Shown here in pieces: positions 35,692 through 47,151 of a DNA stretch of 64,000 nucleotides. Numbering within the stretch: the stretch's first letter is position 1; each line of letters begins with the position of its first letter. The notes under the pieces are model-generated. The model was not told where the DNA came from, ran no database searches, and saw only the letters and a program-made list of their open reading frames with translations. Source of the DNA: Petrosia ficiformis (Eukaryota > Porifera > Demospongiae > Haplosclerida > Petrosiidae); contig OX345636.1 in assembly GCA_947044365.1 (NCBI GenBank), positions 14,668,615 to 14,732,614 on the forward strand, read 5' to 3'. The translations under genes and the position numbers were made by a program.

Positions 35692-38600
35692 CTTTAAAGT
35701 TTGAAAACGTTTTTATTCATGAATATATTATTATAATTATAGGAAATTTATTACTATATATAATTATATCTTAAATTATATATATATGTTTAAGGAACGC
35801 TTACTAATGAGGCATACCCCATAAGTCTATATGTATACTGGCTAACTGCAACTGTGGATTGAGAAGAATGTAAAGTATACAGAGTTCATTCATTGATAGG
35901 GCAAATAACAATCAGGAGAATCATAAACTGATGTTGCCATACACTACTAAATAAACATAAGTAGAGGAAGTTCATTAGGAAAGGGGGGCACAACTAATTG
36001 TTAATGCAAACCTGAACTAATTATTAATGAAAACAAACTTCAAGTAAGTTTTAATGGGGGGCACATTGCCCCTGGTGCCCCCCTGTTTCCGCCGCCTATG
36101 CTAAAAGGGGTCAAAAGTAGTAAAATTATATATATTTTTGCTTGTATGGACTGTAGACAACATCAGCTTGATGTTGGTAGCGGGTTTTGTAATATGACTT
36201 ACCATTACTAAGTTATAGCTGCTAAAATTGCAGTCACTGTGAAAATTAGATTTTGAGAAAACATCAAGAGCAATCATTAATTACAATGAAAATGGCATGT
36301 TTTAAACACTCCTCCTACACAAACTATAGCAATGTGTTGATAAAGACTTGCGCAACAGGTAGCTAAGGTATTATATTATTTAAAAAACTAATAAAACTGA
36401 AATCATCATAGTATTTGGTTTCTGTGAATTTTGTAATATACTGGAATAAAGCATTTTGTTTCCTTTGACCCTTTTTCGCTTGCTCGGTCACATATACTAA
36501 AAATATAGCTAGTAAAACTACTGTACTGTGGAGCAATCAATAATACTAACCTCCAGTATTGAGCTACACACAGATTGATCCATGCACTTAATCATTTACT
36601 TGCAATTGGTGACATGAATTGCATGACTGTTTGTATTTCATAATGTTATTAATTATAAATTATATTTGTGGCTTCTATATATTATGAAATATTTTCATTA
36701 CTAATAAGGGTTGGTGACGCTGGGAATTCTTATTAAATACTAGTAATCAGTACACAAGAGCAGGTATTAGTCAGTATTAATTACTTCATGATTACCTTGC
36801 TGTGCACAGAAAATAATAAGAACATTATTACATGATTTGCTTAATACTGCCTTTGGCAGTATTAAGCTATATAGGCATGCGTAGTACTTTCTATTTGTAG
36901 TACACTACAGGAGTGGTACGTACTTAATTTAAGTGTATTGCGGCCATTTAACTTAATTTTAAGATCGAACATTTATTGTTATAAATTATACATAATTTTC
37001 ATTAATTTGTCATTTCACTTCCCATGTGATCTCAGTAGGCCCATGTAATGCCATTTAGTCATAAAGTCATAATGTGTTATAGTCATAAAAGATTTAGTCA
37101 AGCCATTTAAAAACTCTTCTCCTTGTCTTGCACACATATTCTGCGTTAGTTTTATTTGTTGCCATCGAATATTATTGCCCTTTTAAGGCATGTGTCTATA
37201 ACAACTGCTTCTGTTGCACAAGGTACAAAATCTTCACCTAGTAACATAACGTTTCCTCCTAAACATGCATTGTTTTCTGTAATATCCTGTGCATGTGTAG
37301 GTATCATTGATGCTTCATCTATAATAAACATATTCTCGTTATGCAGGAAATTAGCATGTTCAGAGCTTGGTGATACACTACATGAACTTGTTTGTATCTA
37401 CTACCGGCACTGGTAATTAACAACTCTTATATACATCTAGGTGGATACCTATGTTTCTTTTTTTTAATAATTATCATGCATGGTATATTTGGCAACAGCT
37501 ATATATTCTTAATGTTTATAAAAATGTTTAGTCATTGTTCATGTTCCAACCATGCACAAGTGAATTTCATACCTTTGTATTATTTTATAGTGGTATTAAT
37601 ATATCAGACAGTACTCCAAAAATGCCCATGCATGCATATTCTTGGTCTTAATTGGGTCACTTGACTTGCGTATAGTAATATGTTATATCAATAGATCGAG
37701 GGGTCTAGTCAACCACTCTTTCTTGGTCTAGATGAGAAGATAATAATTAAAGTACAATTTGGAGAATGACAAAGTGGTTTGAACAAAGTGATACCAGGTG
37801 TTATCACTTAGCTATAGCTAAAACTATATCAAAGCCACAAAGAAGATTGAGTATAATTATCAATAAAATTAAACTACATAACCACACTATACTTACATAT
37901 TTTTATAAGCACTATATATGTATTTTGCTATGTACTACTTATATACGTATATAAGAAATGGATAGTTTAATTTCATTGCTAAGGTATGTACCATGCATAT
38001 ATACAACTTTAGTGTTTTAGGGAGCTCAAGGCGCTATCTAATGAGCTAGACTCAAAAGAGTTTGTGAAAGGACTTCTGTATGAAATATGTTAGTTCGGTA
38101 TATCAAGTCCCAGACTAGAAACAAGTGTGACAAAATGTTCCTTCAGAAGGCTGGCTGTAGTCTTGTGTAATCAGACCCAACTTACTACATTGTAAAAATT
38201 TAACGTTATTTTAATCTTCTGTTGGTTACAGGAGTTTCAGTGCAACTATATTTTCCCCAATGTTGTTTTTATTTCTGCTTGGCAATATTTACAAGTACTA
38301 GTTTCAGGTCTAGTATATAACGTACATGTCATAATAAAGCATATCAACAAAATTAAACACTAATACAATATATACAGCATAGTATTATATAAGTATAACC
38401 TGTGGTGTATTCTAGTCATACACATTTTAACACCTGTGAAAATAACAAAAGTTGCTTACTTTCGATCAGTCTTACTATGTACACAAATTTATACTTATAA
38501 TAACAAATAATATCCGTTGTATCTAAATTACTGTGGGATTCTTTATTATGTAATGTACTTTATATAGCAGTTCATATAGATATATAGGTATATATATATA

Positions 38601-39702
38601 TATATATATGTAGTCACAACAGTATAATATTAATATTGAAACTCATGTAACCAAACATCGGTTAAAATAATCATTAATTATTATAGTAAGCTTTATCTAC
38701 AAAATGTAATCAAATCTAGCTGGTTTGAATAGCCTCGATTATTGGAACTAAAATTATAATAATTATATAGCATTCAATCTGAATCTATCATTATTCATAA
38801 AGAAAAATCATACTAAATCACAGTTCCAATCAAGGTTCTAAAGTCAGTATTGATTAATAGTCTTCTTCTGTTGTTTGTGGAGTTTTAAGAAGGTCCATAT
38901 GGTGTGCTATGGTAGAATTGGCTTGCAAGCCGATTAGGTGTAACTACCATGGCACTTTGTTGAGTTGATTTCCCAGGTCCCGTAATTGTGGAATTGATTA
39001 TGGAAAATTTAGGAATAGCTTGTACAAGTTCTCCTGATTGTAGTCTATTCTCCTGATTGTAGTACAGTATATATTAATTTACTCATGAGATCAGTCATTT
39101 AACAATGAAGTAAAAGATTTTATTTGACATATGTAGCCTACAGAATTAATTGTTATCCAAATAATTATAATGCACGTCATAACTTTGCTTTATACTCTAA
39201 TATACTTACAACACATCCCATTCTTTGTCACTCTTTGTTACTCTGTGAATTGAAAGCCAAAGAAAGAACCACGTGTAGAGTGGTTCAAATAGAAGGAAAT
39301 ATTGAATTACGGTAAACTACAGTGGTGGGCGTGGGCATGGGCGTGGGCAATGAGCGGCGCTCATAGGCTTCTGCCTTCTGGTACTTGGTATCAGTGATAT
39401 CGCATCGCCCAGCACTAGAAATGATACAACAAATTTAACCCTGTCATGGTGCTGGGCCTGTGGTTTACCCGTCATAGTTCTCTTTTCAGTATTGACTTGA
39501 ATTATAGATAACATTCTGTCAGGCTCTACAGCTTTTCACATGGACATATAGCTGCCAATACCCTAAACTACACTGAACTAGTAAATGCCAGTGTCCAACT
39601 TTCACCGGGTAAGCTAGCTGAAATTACTGAAAACAATTATCATTAGTATTACACATTACATTTGGTTAACTATATAAATATACAAAATACAGTGGTATAC
39701 AA
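35692..39702. other. Intergenic between SDR and GT14 genes
   Basis: About 4 kb of AT-rich sequence. Open frames at 37156-37664 have no recognisable domain. A perfect 12-base-arm hairpin (GCTTAATACTGCC/GGCAGTATTAAGC) lies at 36838-36866, and a (TA)n tract at about 38587-38610. Nothing else supported. Confidence 0.5.
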
Positions 39703-41175
39703 TTACAAAAAGTCCATTTTATATTCCATCCAATTTCTTTGTAGTAACAAGTTTTCCATACAGTCCATTACAACATGATCGTATTCTACGAAATACTTGT
39801 TATGAAACCACCATGACATATTTTCAGAAGCCCTTTTTAATCGAGGTAGATCTCTAATACTAACAATACACATCTTGTGCACTATTTGATGATCTTCACA
39901 GTAACCTTTCAAGTTGCTTTCAGAGTACATCCAATCTCTTTGTGCTATCAATGGCATTTTAAATCTTAGTGGTAGCGTATGTAGACCACCTGGAGCATCA
40001 GGAAGTAAATTGATTGTACTGAAGTAAAACTCTACCGCTGTTTTGACATATTTCAAATATTCAGCAAAAGCAATAGCTCTTTTGTCACTGAACATAAAAT
40101 TAATGAACTCTTTACTGAAAGCACTGTTAGCTGAAGCTGCAGTCTTGTATACTGAAATATTGTAAGGAATGGCACCTAATTGCTCCTTTGTTATTCTAAC
40201 AGTGATGTTGTTCACAAGTACTGCTTTATGAATTAGCCAAGTATTGTAAGTGTTATGTTTCACAGCTTCCACACCTTTGTCAATGATGTTAGAACCATTC
40301 ATCTTTTGTAATACTTCAACCATCTGTTTGTTAGTGACCAGAGGTATTTCTGTACCATGTAAACTAATGACATATTTCCATTCATGTGTACTCTCCAGTA
40401 GCTCTTGAAAGCACTTAAAATGAGCATATAGTATTCTTGATGAAGCATAGATAACATCAAGTGGATTTCTAGCAATTATGACATTAGGGAAACAGTTTGC
40501 AATGTCTTTAAGAGACTGGGACCACCATTGTGGTGCTTTTTTGTCAATATGGATACAGTAAACATTTTGGGGGCGATAAATATTTTTGAGTAGTCGTATA
40601 TACTGCTGAATACGAAGTGGTTTATAATATATTAACATCTCAAACGCAAGTGGAAAATGTTTTTCTATTTTGGATACATAGAAACTGTTAGAAAAGTCAT
40701 TGAATGTCAATGAGCAATTTGAAACAAGACTTGCAGTAAAATTCTTGTCAGAGTCAAAAATTTTATCAGTTGTTTGATTTAAGCCATGATACACATTTTC
40801 AATGTAGTTCTCGTCTTGAGAAAAGATTTTGGAACAGTTGAGAGGTTGTGTAGGAGGAATGAGGAATTCCTTGTATTTAAATTGTTCTTGAACTCTTTGC
40901 ACCATAATTGAAGAAGTAGCTTGCATACAATGGTTTGTAGAGCACTTATGATAATCTCTAGGTATATTACTGATGGTCAGAATTTCCCAAATAATAATAA
41001 TAAGAACGCTGAAAACGAAGACACAAAGTACCTTTAATATAGTTTCGATATGCATCTTTAGGGGTGTATCCTGGCTTGTGGTCTGGCGAGCCACACCCTT
41101 CAATAATAATTGACCCTCGTGAGATGTGACGGGCAACTCGTGATTGCCACTGTCGGACTGTATTCGTCCCCCCAA
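39703..41175 (-). CDS. GT14 family glycosyltransferase (core-2 beta-1,6-GlcNAc-transferase-like), 490 aa
   Basis: Single-exon reading frame. A type II membrane protein: cytoplasmic N-terminus, one anchor (about 47-66), a luminal stem with N-glycosylation sites (CSL, NQT, NFT), then the GT14 domain from about 178 (MLIYYKPLRIQQYIRLLKNIY, 205-213 VYCIHIDKK, 235 IARNPLDVIYASSRILYAH, 269 VISLHGTEIPL, 346 AASANSAFSKEF). These enzymes transfer GlcNAc from UDP-GlcNAc in beta-1,6 linkage onto O-glycans in the Golgi. The catalytic Glu usually found in SPDE appears as TAVE (Glu382), so specificity may differ. Met41 (41055) would give a 450-residue form with the short tail usual in the family and is an equally likely start. 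A partial copy lies at 49870-50393. Confidence 0.88.
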   Translation of the reverse strand: MGGRIQSDSGNHELPVTSHEGQLLLKGVARQTTSQDTPLKMHIETILKVLCVFVFSVLIIIIWEILTISNIPRDYHKCSTNHCMQATSSIMVQRVQEQFKYKEFLIPPTQPLNCSKIFSQDENYIENVYHGLNQTTDKIFDSDKNFTASLVSNCSLTFNDFSNSFYVSKIEKHFPLAFEMLIYYKPLRIQQYIRLLKNIYRPQNVYCIHIDKKAPQWWSQSLKDIANCFPNVIIARNPLDVIYASSRILYAHFKCFQELLESTHEWKYVISLHGTEIPLVTNKQMVEVLQKMNGSNIIDKGVEAVKHNTYNTWLIHKAVLVNNITVRITKEQLGAIPYNISVYKTAASANSAFSKEFINFMFSDKRAIAFAEYLKYVKTAVEFYFSTINLLPDAPGGLHTLPLRFKMPLIAQRDWMYSESNLKGYCEDHQIVHKMCIVSIRDLPRLKRASENMSWWFHNKYFVEYDHVVMDCMENLLLQRNWMEYKMDFL

Positions 41176-43652
41176 ATATTATTCACTGGTGGATTGGATT
41201 GCGTCTCCCCGGACTTGTCAGTGCAGAATGTTCCCTCCATCTTTAGTCTTTACGTACAGTCGTACACACATGTAATGAATACAGCTGCTGAAAATGAGTA
41301 TGGAGTTGTTTACAATTTTCTTTCATGTCATCTGAAACGATTAGAGATCATTGAGAAGAAAATGTCGAAATTTTCATGTGAAAAGTGGACTTTTGTATTA
41401 CAGTAAGGATCAGTCCTAACTGCAGCCGGAGGCAAGTTCCCAGAAATCCAAATGATCAGAAGGTATGTATAATTTTACATAATTCAATATCTTATACACT
41501 ATAGTTTGTGTACACTGTTGAAGTATCACATTTTTGTAGGAGGTTATTTGGGACGAGACAAAACACACAAAAAAATTGCTAATCGATTTTACTGGAAGTT
41601 AGGGTAGTGTTGTTTTAGTTTAATTTCTCATATGCTGTTTCAGTTATAGTTAACCAAAATGTATAAATTTCAATGATGTTTTAGTAACAGTTATATAACT
41701 AATTATGTTGAGTACTAATAGTTTGATAGTGTTGTTTTAGTACAACTATAAATGGAAATACTAAAATGTCAGTTGAAATTCGAACTACAGCACAATGAGG
41801 AATTGTACTGAAATTAAAACTGTACATCCATTTACACTGTTTCTTAGTGTAATTATAAGTACATTAGTAATTAACCATTACAAGTATATTAGTACTATAT
41901 ATAACTAAAAGACCATCAATAATATATTTTAGTTATAGCTAAAAACTAAATTAGAAGAAGGTTATACTATAATAGATTTTGTTTTATTTTTAGTTAACTA
42001 AAACAACACTAGGGTTATAAATCATGTTGATGTTTATTTTCTCACTGAAGCATGAAAGCTTGTATTTTGTGGTTTGTAGAAGTATTGTACTGGTATGTTA
42101 GTGTAATGTGACTACAATAATACTATCCTTATATGAATGAAGTAGCAATTAACGCATTCTTTTTCATTGTGAGTTAAGTATAATCTTATGACATTAAACT
42201 ATACAATATAACAAAGCATATGCCCAGATTTGTTGTATTATTTAAATATTTCAAGCAATTGATGGTAAATTCAATATCAATATTGATTCTTGCATAATAA
42301 GTAAGTGTTGTGTTACTAGGAATACTAAAAAAGAGCGTTACGTTGACGTTGTTTATTACATACCGTAGTGATAATAATTACTATTTTTATGTTTATTTTT
42401 AGGCTAACAAGGATGGATCATTGTTTAATAATTATAGTTATTGATTGTTATTTCATAGTATGTAAAATTTTTAGATTATTATTATATAATTTTTTAAGTA
42501 GACAGATAAATTGACTAGATTCAAACAGCCACATTGTATCTTAATGTATGCATGCTGTTGAGATCAAAAAAGGTCAGTGCTTCTATTCTCTGCAGTGAAG
42601 ATCTCTTCATGATGCATGTTATGCACAACTACAACGTATGTATAATAATTCAGCACAAATTCAGTTTGTTTGTTAGCATTAACAACTGGCTGAACAAGTT
42701 GAAGCTGGTCACTCTTGTAAATTCCAACATCATACATGTATGACGACTCCTATCTTTTGGGTTTTTACATTCTTGATAATTATGGCAGCATTAGGGTTAA
42801 TTAAGTCATTATTAACTGTAGTAAAGTAATTTAGTGTATAATGATATATAAAATAATAATTTTAATTCTGACCTTATTTAAACTTAGCATTGTTATTCCA
42901 TTCTTGAGATCTTAACTCAACTTAGCAAGAACCACAATGCCTTGTGCAATCGTCATACTGATATGTAGGTAGACGTAAACCTAATATCTTCATACGTAAA
43001 CCTAATAACTTTATACGTAAACCAAATATCTTCATACGTAAACCAAATAGCTTCATACGTAAACCTAATAGCTTCATACGTAAACCTAATAGCTTCATAC
43101 GTAAACCTAATAGCTTCATACGTAAACCTAATAACTTTATATGTAAACCTAATAACTTCAGTTGGATTCAGACGAAATCCTGCTGAAGTTGTTTGCAAAA
43201 ATCACTACCTAAATACCTGTAGCATTAACTAAGTAGCTACTATTAGACATTATGCACACATGGCACAATAAAATTATAAAAATGAATTCTCCATTTCCCT
43301 GGTATTTGTATGATTCTGGGTGTCCACATCTTCTAACCAAAGATATTATATATTAATTTTTAAGAGCCTACAGATTAAAACATGAATAGATATGTTTGCG
43401 CATAGTTTGAAAGGTGTAATTTTAAAAACACTTGTAGTATGTGTGTTTCCTGCACTCCAATCCTGCATAACTACCTACCAATCTAATGTATATAATAACC
43501 ATACCAATCAACTTTAGATATAGTAGTATTTCAACTATTGCAATTCGTATCTAACTATATATTCCAAGTGAGGTATATACCACCTTCATTAATACTTGCT
43601 AATTGCGGTAGTATGGAAGCACAAATTATAAATAATCATTAGTTATAAATAA
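41176..43652. other. Intergenic; includes a 21-bp minisatellite
   Basis: No gene recognised. 42960-43165 holds about ten copies of CGTAAACCTAATAGCTTCATA with small changes (CTAATA/CAAATA, GCTTCAT/ACTTTAT). A degraded GGGACGAGAC MITE end is near 41553. The 41400-41470 stretch is GC-richer and may be a promoter for the GT14 gene. Confidence 0.6.
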
Positions 43653-44223
43653 TTAAATATACTCTTGTATATACAGCAGAAAATTATAATTATAATACAT
43701 ACATTTATAGTATTGACATACACTGTAGTTAGTTAGTATTCCCAATTCATCAAAGAATTTCTGCAACTCATCTCTCATCGAAAATTGTTCCTCCAACACC
43801 AACAATTCAACTTGTCCAACTGTGTTAAGAGTACTCCAAACAGTATGACCTGCAACAGCAGCTACTCCAGAGATATCATCAACAGTTTTATTTATAACCA
43901 CCATGTGTTGCTCTAAAGCCACTCTTACTACTCCAGAGGTGGCGAATAAAAACAAACATTTTCTCCCAAGTGGAATTGTGCTTTTTTTGCAAGGAAATCA
44001 GGCTTGTCGAAACATTTCTCTCGGAGTATTTTACCTTTCCTCATTTAGCACTCTACCAGCGTTACATGCATTATTAGCATCATTTAGTTGGGTTTGCGAA
44101 ATAGCCAAGTAGCAAATTCAACCACCAGCTAATGCCACCCCTCCTGCGCCTACTATTATAGCACCAGGAATTAAAAGTCCAAGACTAGCTCCAAATGTGA
44201 CGGGGGTAAGACAATTGCTAAAC
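43653..44223 (-). pseudogene. Hydrophobic C-terminal domain of the ZU5 gene, disabled
   Basis: After an acceptor (TTTCCCAG), the minus strand reads FSNCLTPVTFGASLGLLIPG..., a Gly/Ala-rich hydrophobic hairpin, then an in-frame TGA (44118-44120), then ICYLAISQTQLNDANNACNA. The likely sequence then changes frame near 44050 and again near 43955, before FLFATSGVVRVALEQHMVV and a helical stretch (VELLVLEEQFSMRDELQKFF). The layout, a membrane hairpin followed by amphipathic helices, is not one I can assign to a named family. One stop and two shifts argue for a pseudogene or sequence errors at homopolymers. Confidence 0.6.
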
Positions 44224-45489
44224 CTGGGAAATATATAATAGTAATATGATTCCATTTTCACAAATTAATGCTGTAAATTTGTAACTACGTAGTTATGTAA
44301 GTATTGTGCGTACTGCAAACGAAAATATAATAGTAGTAATATTGTAATAGCAATTGATTATGTTTATTCAGTAATAGTAAGTATAATATTAATAGTAATG
44401 TAATGGAATGTAGTATAGTACACTGCATTTTAATTTACTGACCTGATCCTATTACTGTCGCCACTGTTCCACAAATTTAAGATAACATACATAACATCAA
44501 TAATTTGGACAACTGAAATGCTAGACAGATATTTAACTGATGATAGTTGAGTACATGTTCGATATTTGAGTACATGTTTGATCCACAGCAGAGACATGTG
44601 CTAGTATGGCTTAGCATGTTAATACAAATGTATATTAATACAGTAATGCTATCTATACTCCCTTCTGGTCATATATGTATTATTATAGATTTTTATGAAC
44701 ATGTTAAGTATGATGAGTTCAAATTGCAAGTGACACGAGACTTAGCTTAGGCTTTGAATATCAGGTCAAAAAGAGGCATTAATTAAGAAGGATTAAATGT
44801 GTAGCATGGCCTTATAAAATGCCAAACCTCTCAAAAATACAGAGCTTTTTAAGTCAGCTAAATAATGTTTAAAGTCGACATGAGAACCTCTTAAGTTGAT
44901 TTCCATGACTTACATCCTAAGGTCTCTTGTCATTATGGTTTTAAATCTGCAGGTTCAGGTTCGACTTGCAACATACTCAGCCATCTTGGAATAGCTCTAG
45001 TGAAAGGTTTGGCTTTCCATATGGCCTCCTCAAACAAACAGGTACATATTATGAAAGTAATATTTATTTTAAAAATGAAAGGGGATGTAGAGATATCAGA
45101 AATAAAACAAGCACTGGAACAAGATTGGGACGGTACCTTAGCAACAAAATTATGCTGTTATGTGGAAGTGGTGTTTTAATTTTGTTGATAGTGTATCATG
45201 CCAATCATGTTCCAGTGCTTCGAATCTCCCTACATCCTCTTTCCTTTTTTTAAAGTGTTCTTTTTCATTCTTGTTTCATTTCCCTTTTATAATGATTGTA
45301 ATAGTTTATGATAAATTTGAAGTGTGTTATAGTTTGGATCGATGTAGTCCATATCTGAACAGAGGTCAGTCTTTTATGTGTTTCAAATCACTCACTCAAA
45401 CTCATACCCATACATATGTGCACATGTTACTTCATATACTCTTAAAAAAGGATATAAATTATTTTTTACTATTGGTAATAAAATTAACT

Positions 45490-45521
<32 letters not shown>

Positions 45522-45623
45522 TTAAAATCTAAAAAGAGGAGGAATATTAAAGTTATTTTGTGTATATAATGATTGTAACTATGATTAGTGAAGAATAGTA
45601 CTGAACTAAACTAACAGGTATAC

Positions 45624-45970
45624 ATTTAACTGGATTCCCAGTTTATCTCTGACTGACTCTTGTATGGATTTCTTGATCTTGTTAGCTGCATCTACATATG
45701 GACCATGTATTTCATAAAAAGCATTGAAGAATCTCTCACAATGTTCCTCGAGCTCTTCTAGTTCATTCTTGAAAGCAAAACCAGATAGGAAGCAGTTAAT
45801 AATAGTGTCACTGGTAGGGTCTGTCTGAACATCACATGTTATTATACCAGCTTGTAGTAGTTCTTCAGCAAAGGTTTTTAATGAGCTTTTAAATAATCGA
45901 CAAAGATTAGCATGATTCTTCTCCATTACTAGTTCAATACATTACTAATATCAACACGAGATCCATCAGT
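45624..45970 (-). CDS. Helical domain exon of the ZU5 gene (possible death-fold-like)
   Basis: The open frame from ATG 45926 encodes an all-helical domain of about 100 residues (LCRLFKSSLKTFAEELLQAG, FKNELEELEEHCERFFNAF, IKKSIQESVRDKLGI), ending at a GTATAC donor. Its pattern of amphipathic helices recalls CARD/death-fold modules, but key residues are not diagnostic, so this is inference. Upstream, an acceptor TTTACACAG at about 45971 opens a different frame (TDGSRVDISNVLN, stop TAG), so the join to this ATG needs a frameshift. It could be a separate short gene or part of a decayed ZU5 protein. Confidence 0.5.
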
Positions 45971-46247
45971 GCCTGTGTAAATAGAATCAATAAATACAAT
46001 TATTTTACACATAATTACATATAATTTATATGTATATGTTGAGTACAGCCAACTATACTTTAAGGTGAAGCCAAACAAGATAAATTACAGAGTTAGCTGT
46101 ATAGTACAGATATAGAGTATGTTACTATTTCAATGCACTCAAGAGGGTATAAAGTAGTTTATTACCCAATGATTAAAATTGTCTGGCTTAAATACATTAT
46201 TTTGTTGAAAGTGAGAAATGTTTCAGAGCACAACTAGCTGGATTAGT

Positions 46248-46752
46248 AGTCTCGTTCCCGGCTGCACCCCATCAAAAATCCAGAGATTGTCTCACAACAG
46301 TGGCCAATATATTTTGGGGCAGGATTACATCTTCATCGCATGATTGTGGGTGTGCAAATTAAGAAGTTAATACATTTAATAACAATTCCATATCTGTATT
46401 TCTTAACATTGCCTCCAAACCAATATATACTAGCACTATAGCGATAACAACCAAATCACAGAAACTAACAGTAACCACAGATGCAGAGACACAAGACATC
46501 TTGTTTGGTTTAGCCATCTATATAGACAATACACAATAGACTTTCCTCTTACCCTTTTAATAGCTTTTCACAAGACTCAGTATCAAAACATTAAGCCTAG
46601 ATGAAGTCAAGTTATTGAAGTTATCTTCGAAACACGTGTGTTAAATATACAGTTGATTGAGCCAGCTGCAATCTGATTGGTATTCCAGCATTCCAGAATG
46701 AAATGTCATCCTGCCCTGGCCACTGTTGCCAGACATTCTGGGGACGAGACTA
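46248..46752. mobile_element. 505-bp MITE with 9-bp target-site duplication
   Basis: Ends TAGTCTCGTTCCC and (inverse) TAGTCTCGTCCCC are inverted repeats; CTGGATTAG flanks both sides (46239-46247 and 46753-46761). Nine-base duplications are typical of Mutator-like elements. No coding capacity. A 68-bp minimal relative with TAGTCTCGTCCCCA ends is at 51549-51616, and fragments lie at 12617 and 41553. It lies in the intron between the 47152 and 45970 exons. Confidence 0.85.
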
Positions 46753-47151
46753 CTGGATTAGATGAGGTTGGAATGCTAGGCCAGTTAATTTAATTATTAT
46801 GGAAACCACAGAGGTCAACCTAAATCACCTGAGGCTTTACAATACACATGTAATAGCTGTCTGTACTAAATTAAAGCAATTGAGGTTGTATTAAGCTCAT
46901 AAGTCCTAATTTAAACTCAGTAACGACGTTATTATGGGTCCTTGTAATGTAGGATAGGACATTCAGTGAAGAAGTAATCCATGGTGTTCGATGGGTTAAT
47001 AAACCATTTAGATATCATTAGTAGATGTGGATTATAGCAACTATATAAGGTACTATAACACATAGAAGTGTACTGTTGCTCACAATACAGATTATTTAAT
47101 ATATACATTCTTTTATGTAGTATATCACATGAAACTCTTAATAGTACTAAC

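Noticed and set aside
37156..37664. Two overlapping plus-strand frames of 86-90 codons
   Set aside because: No domain, no homology recognised, and AT-rich composition like the surroundings.
42922..43198. Repetitive frames (GLRMKLL and FTYEAIR repeats)
   Set aside because: Again a 21-bp minisatellite read in two frames; no start context or exon borders.
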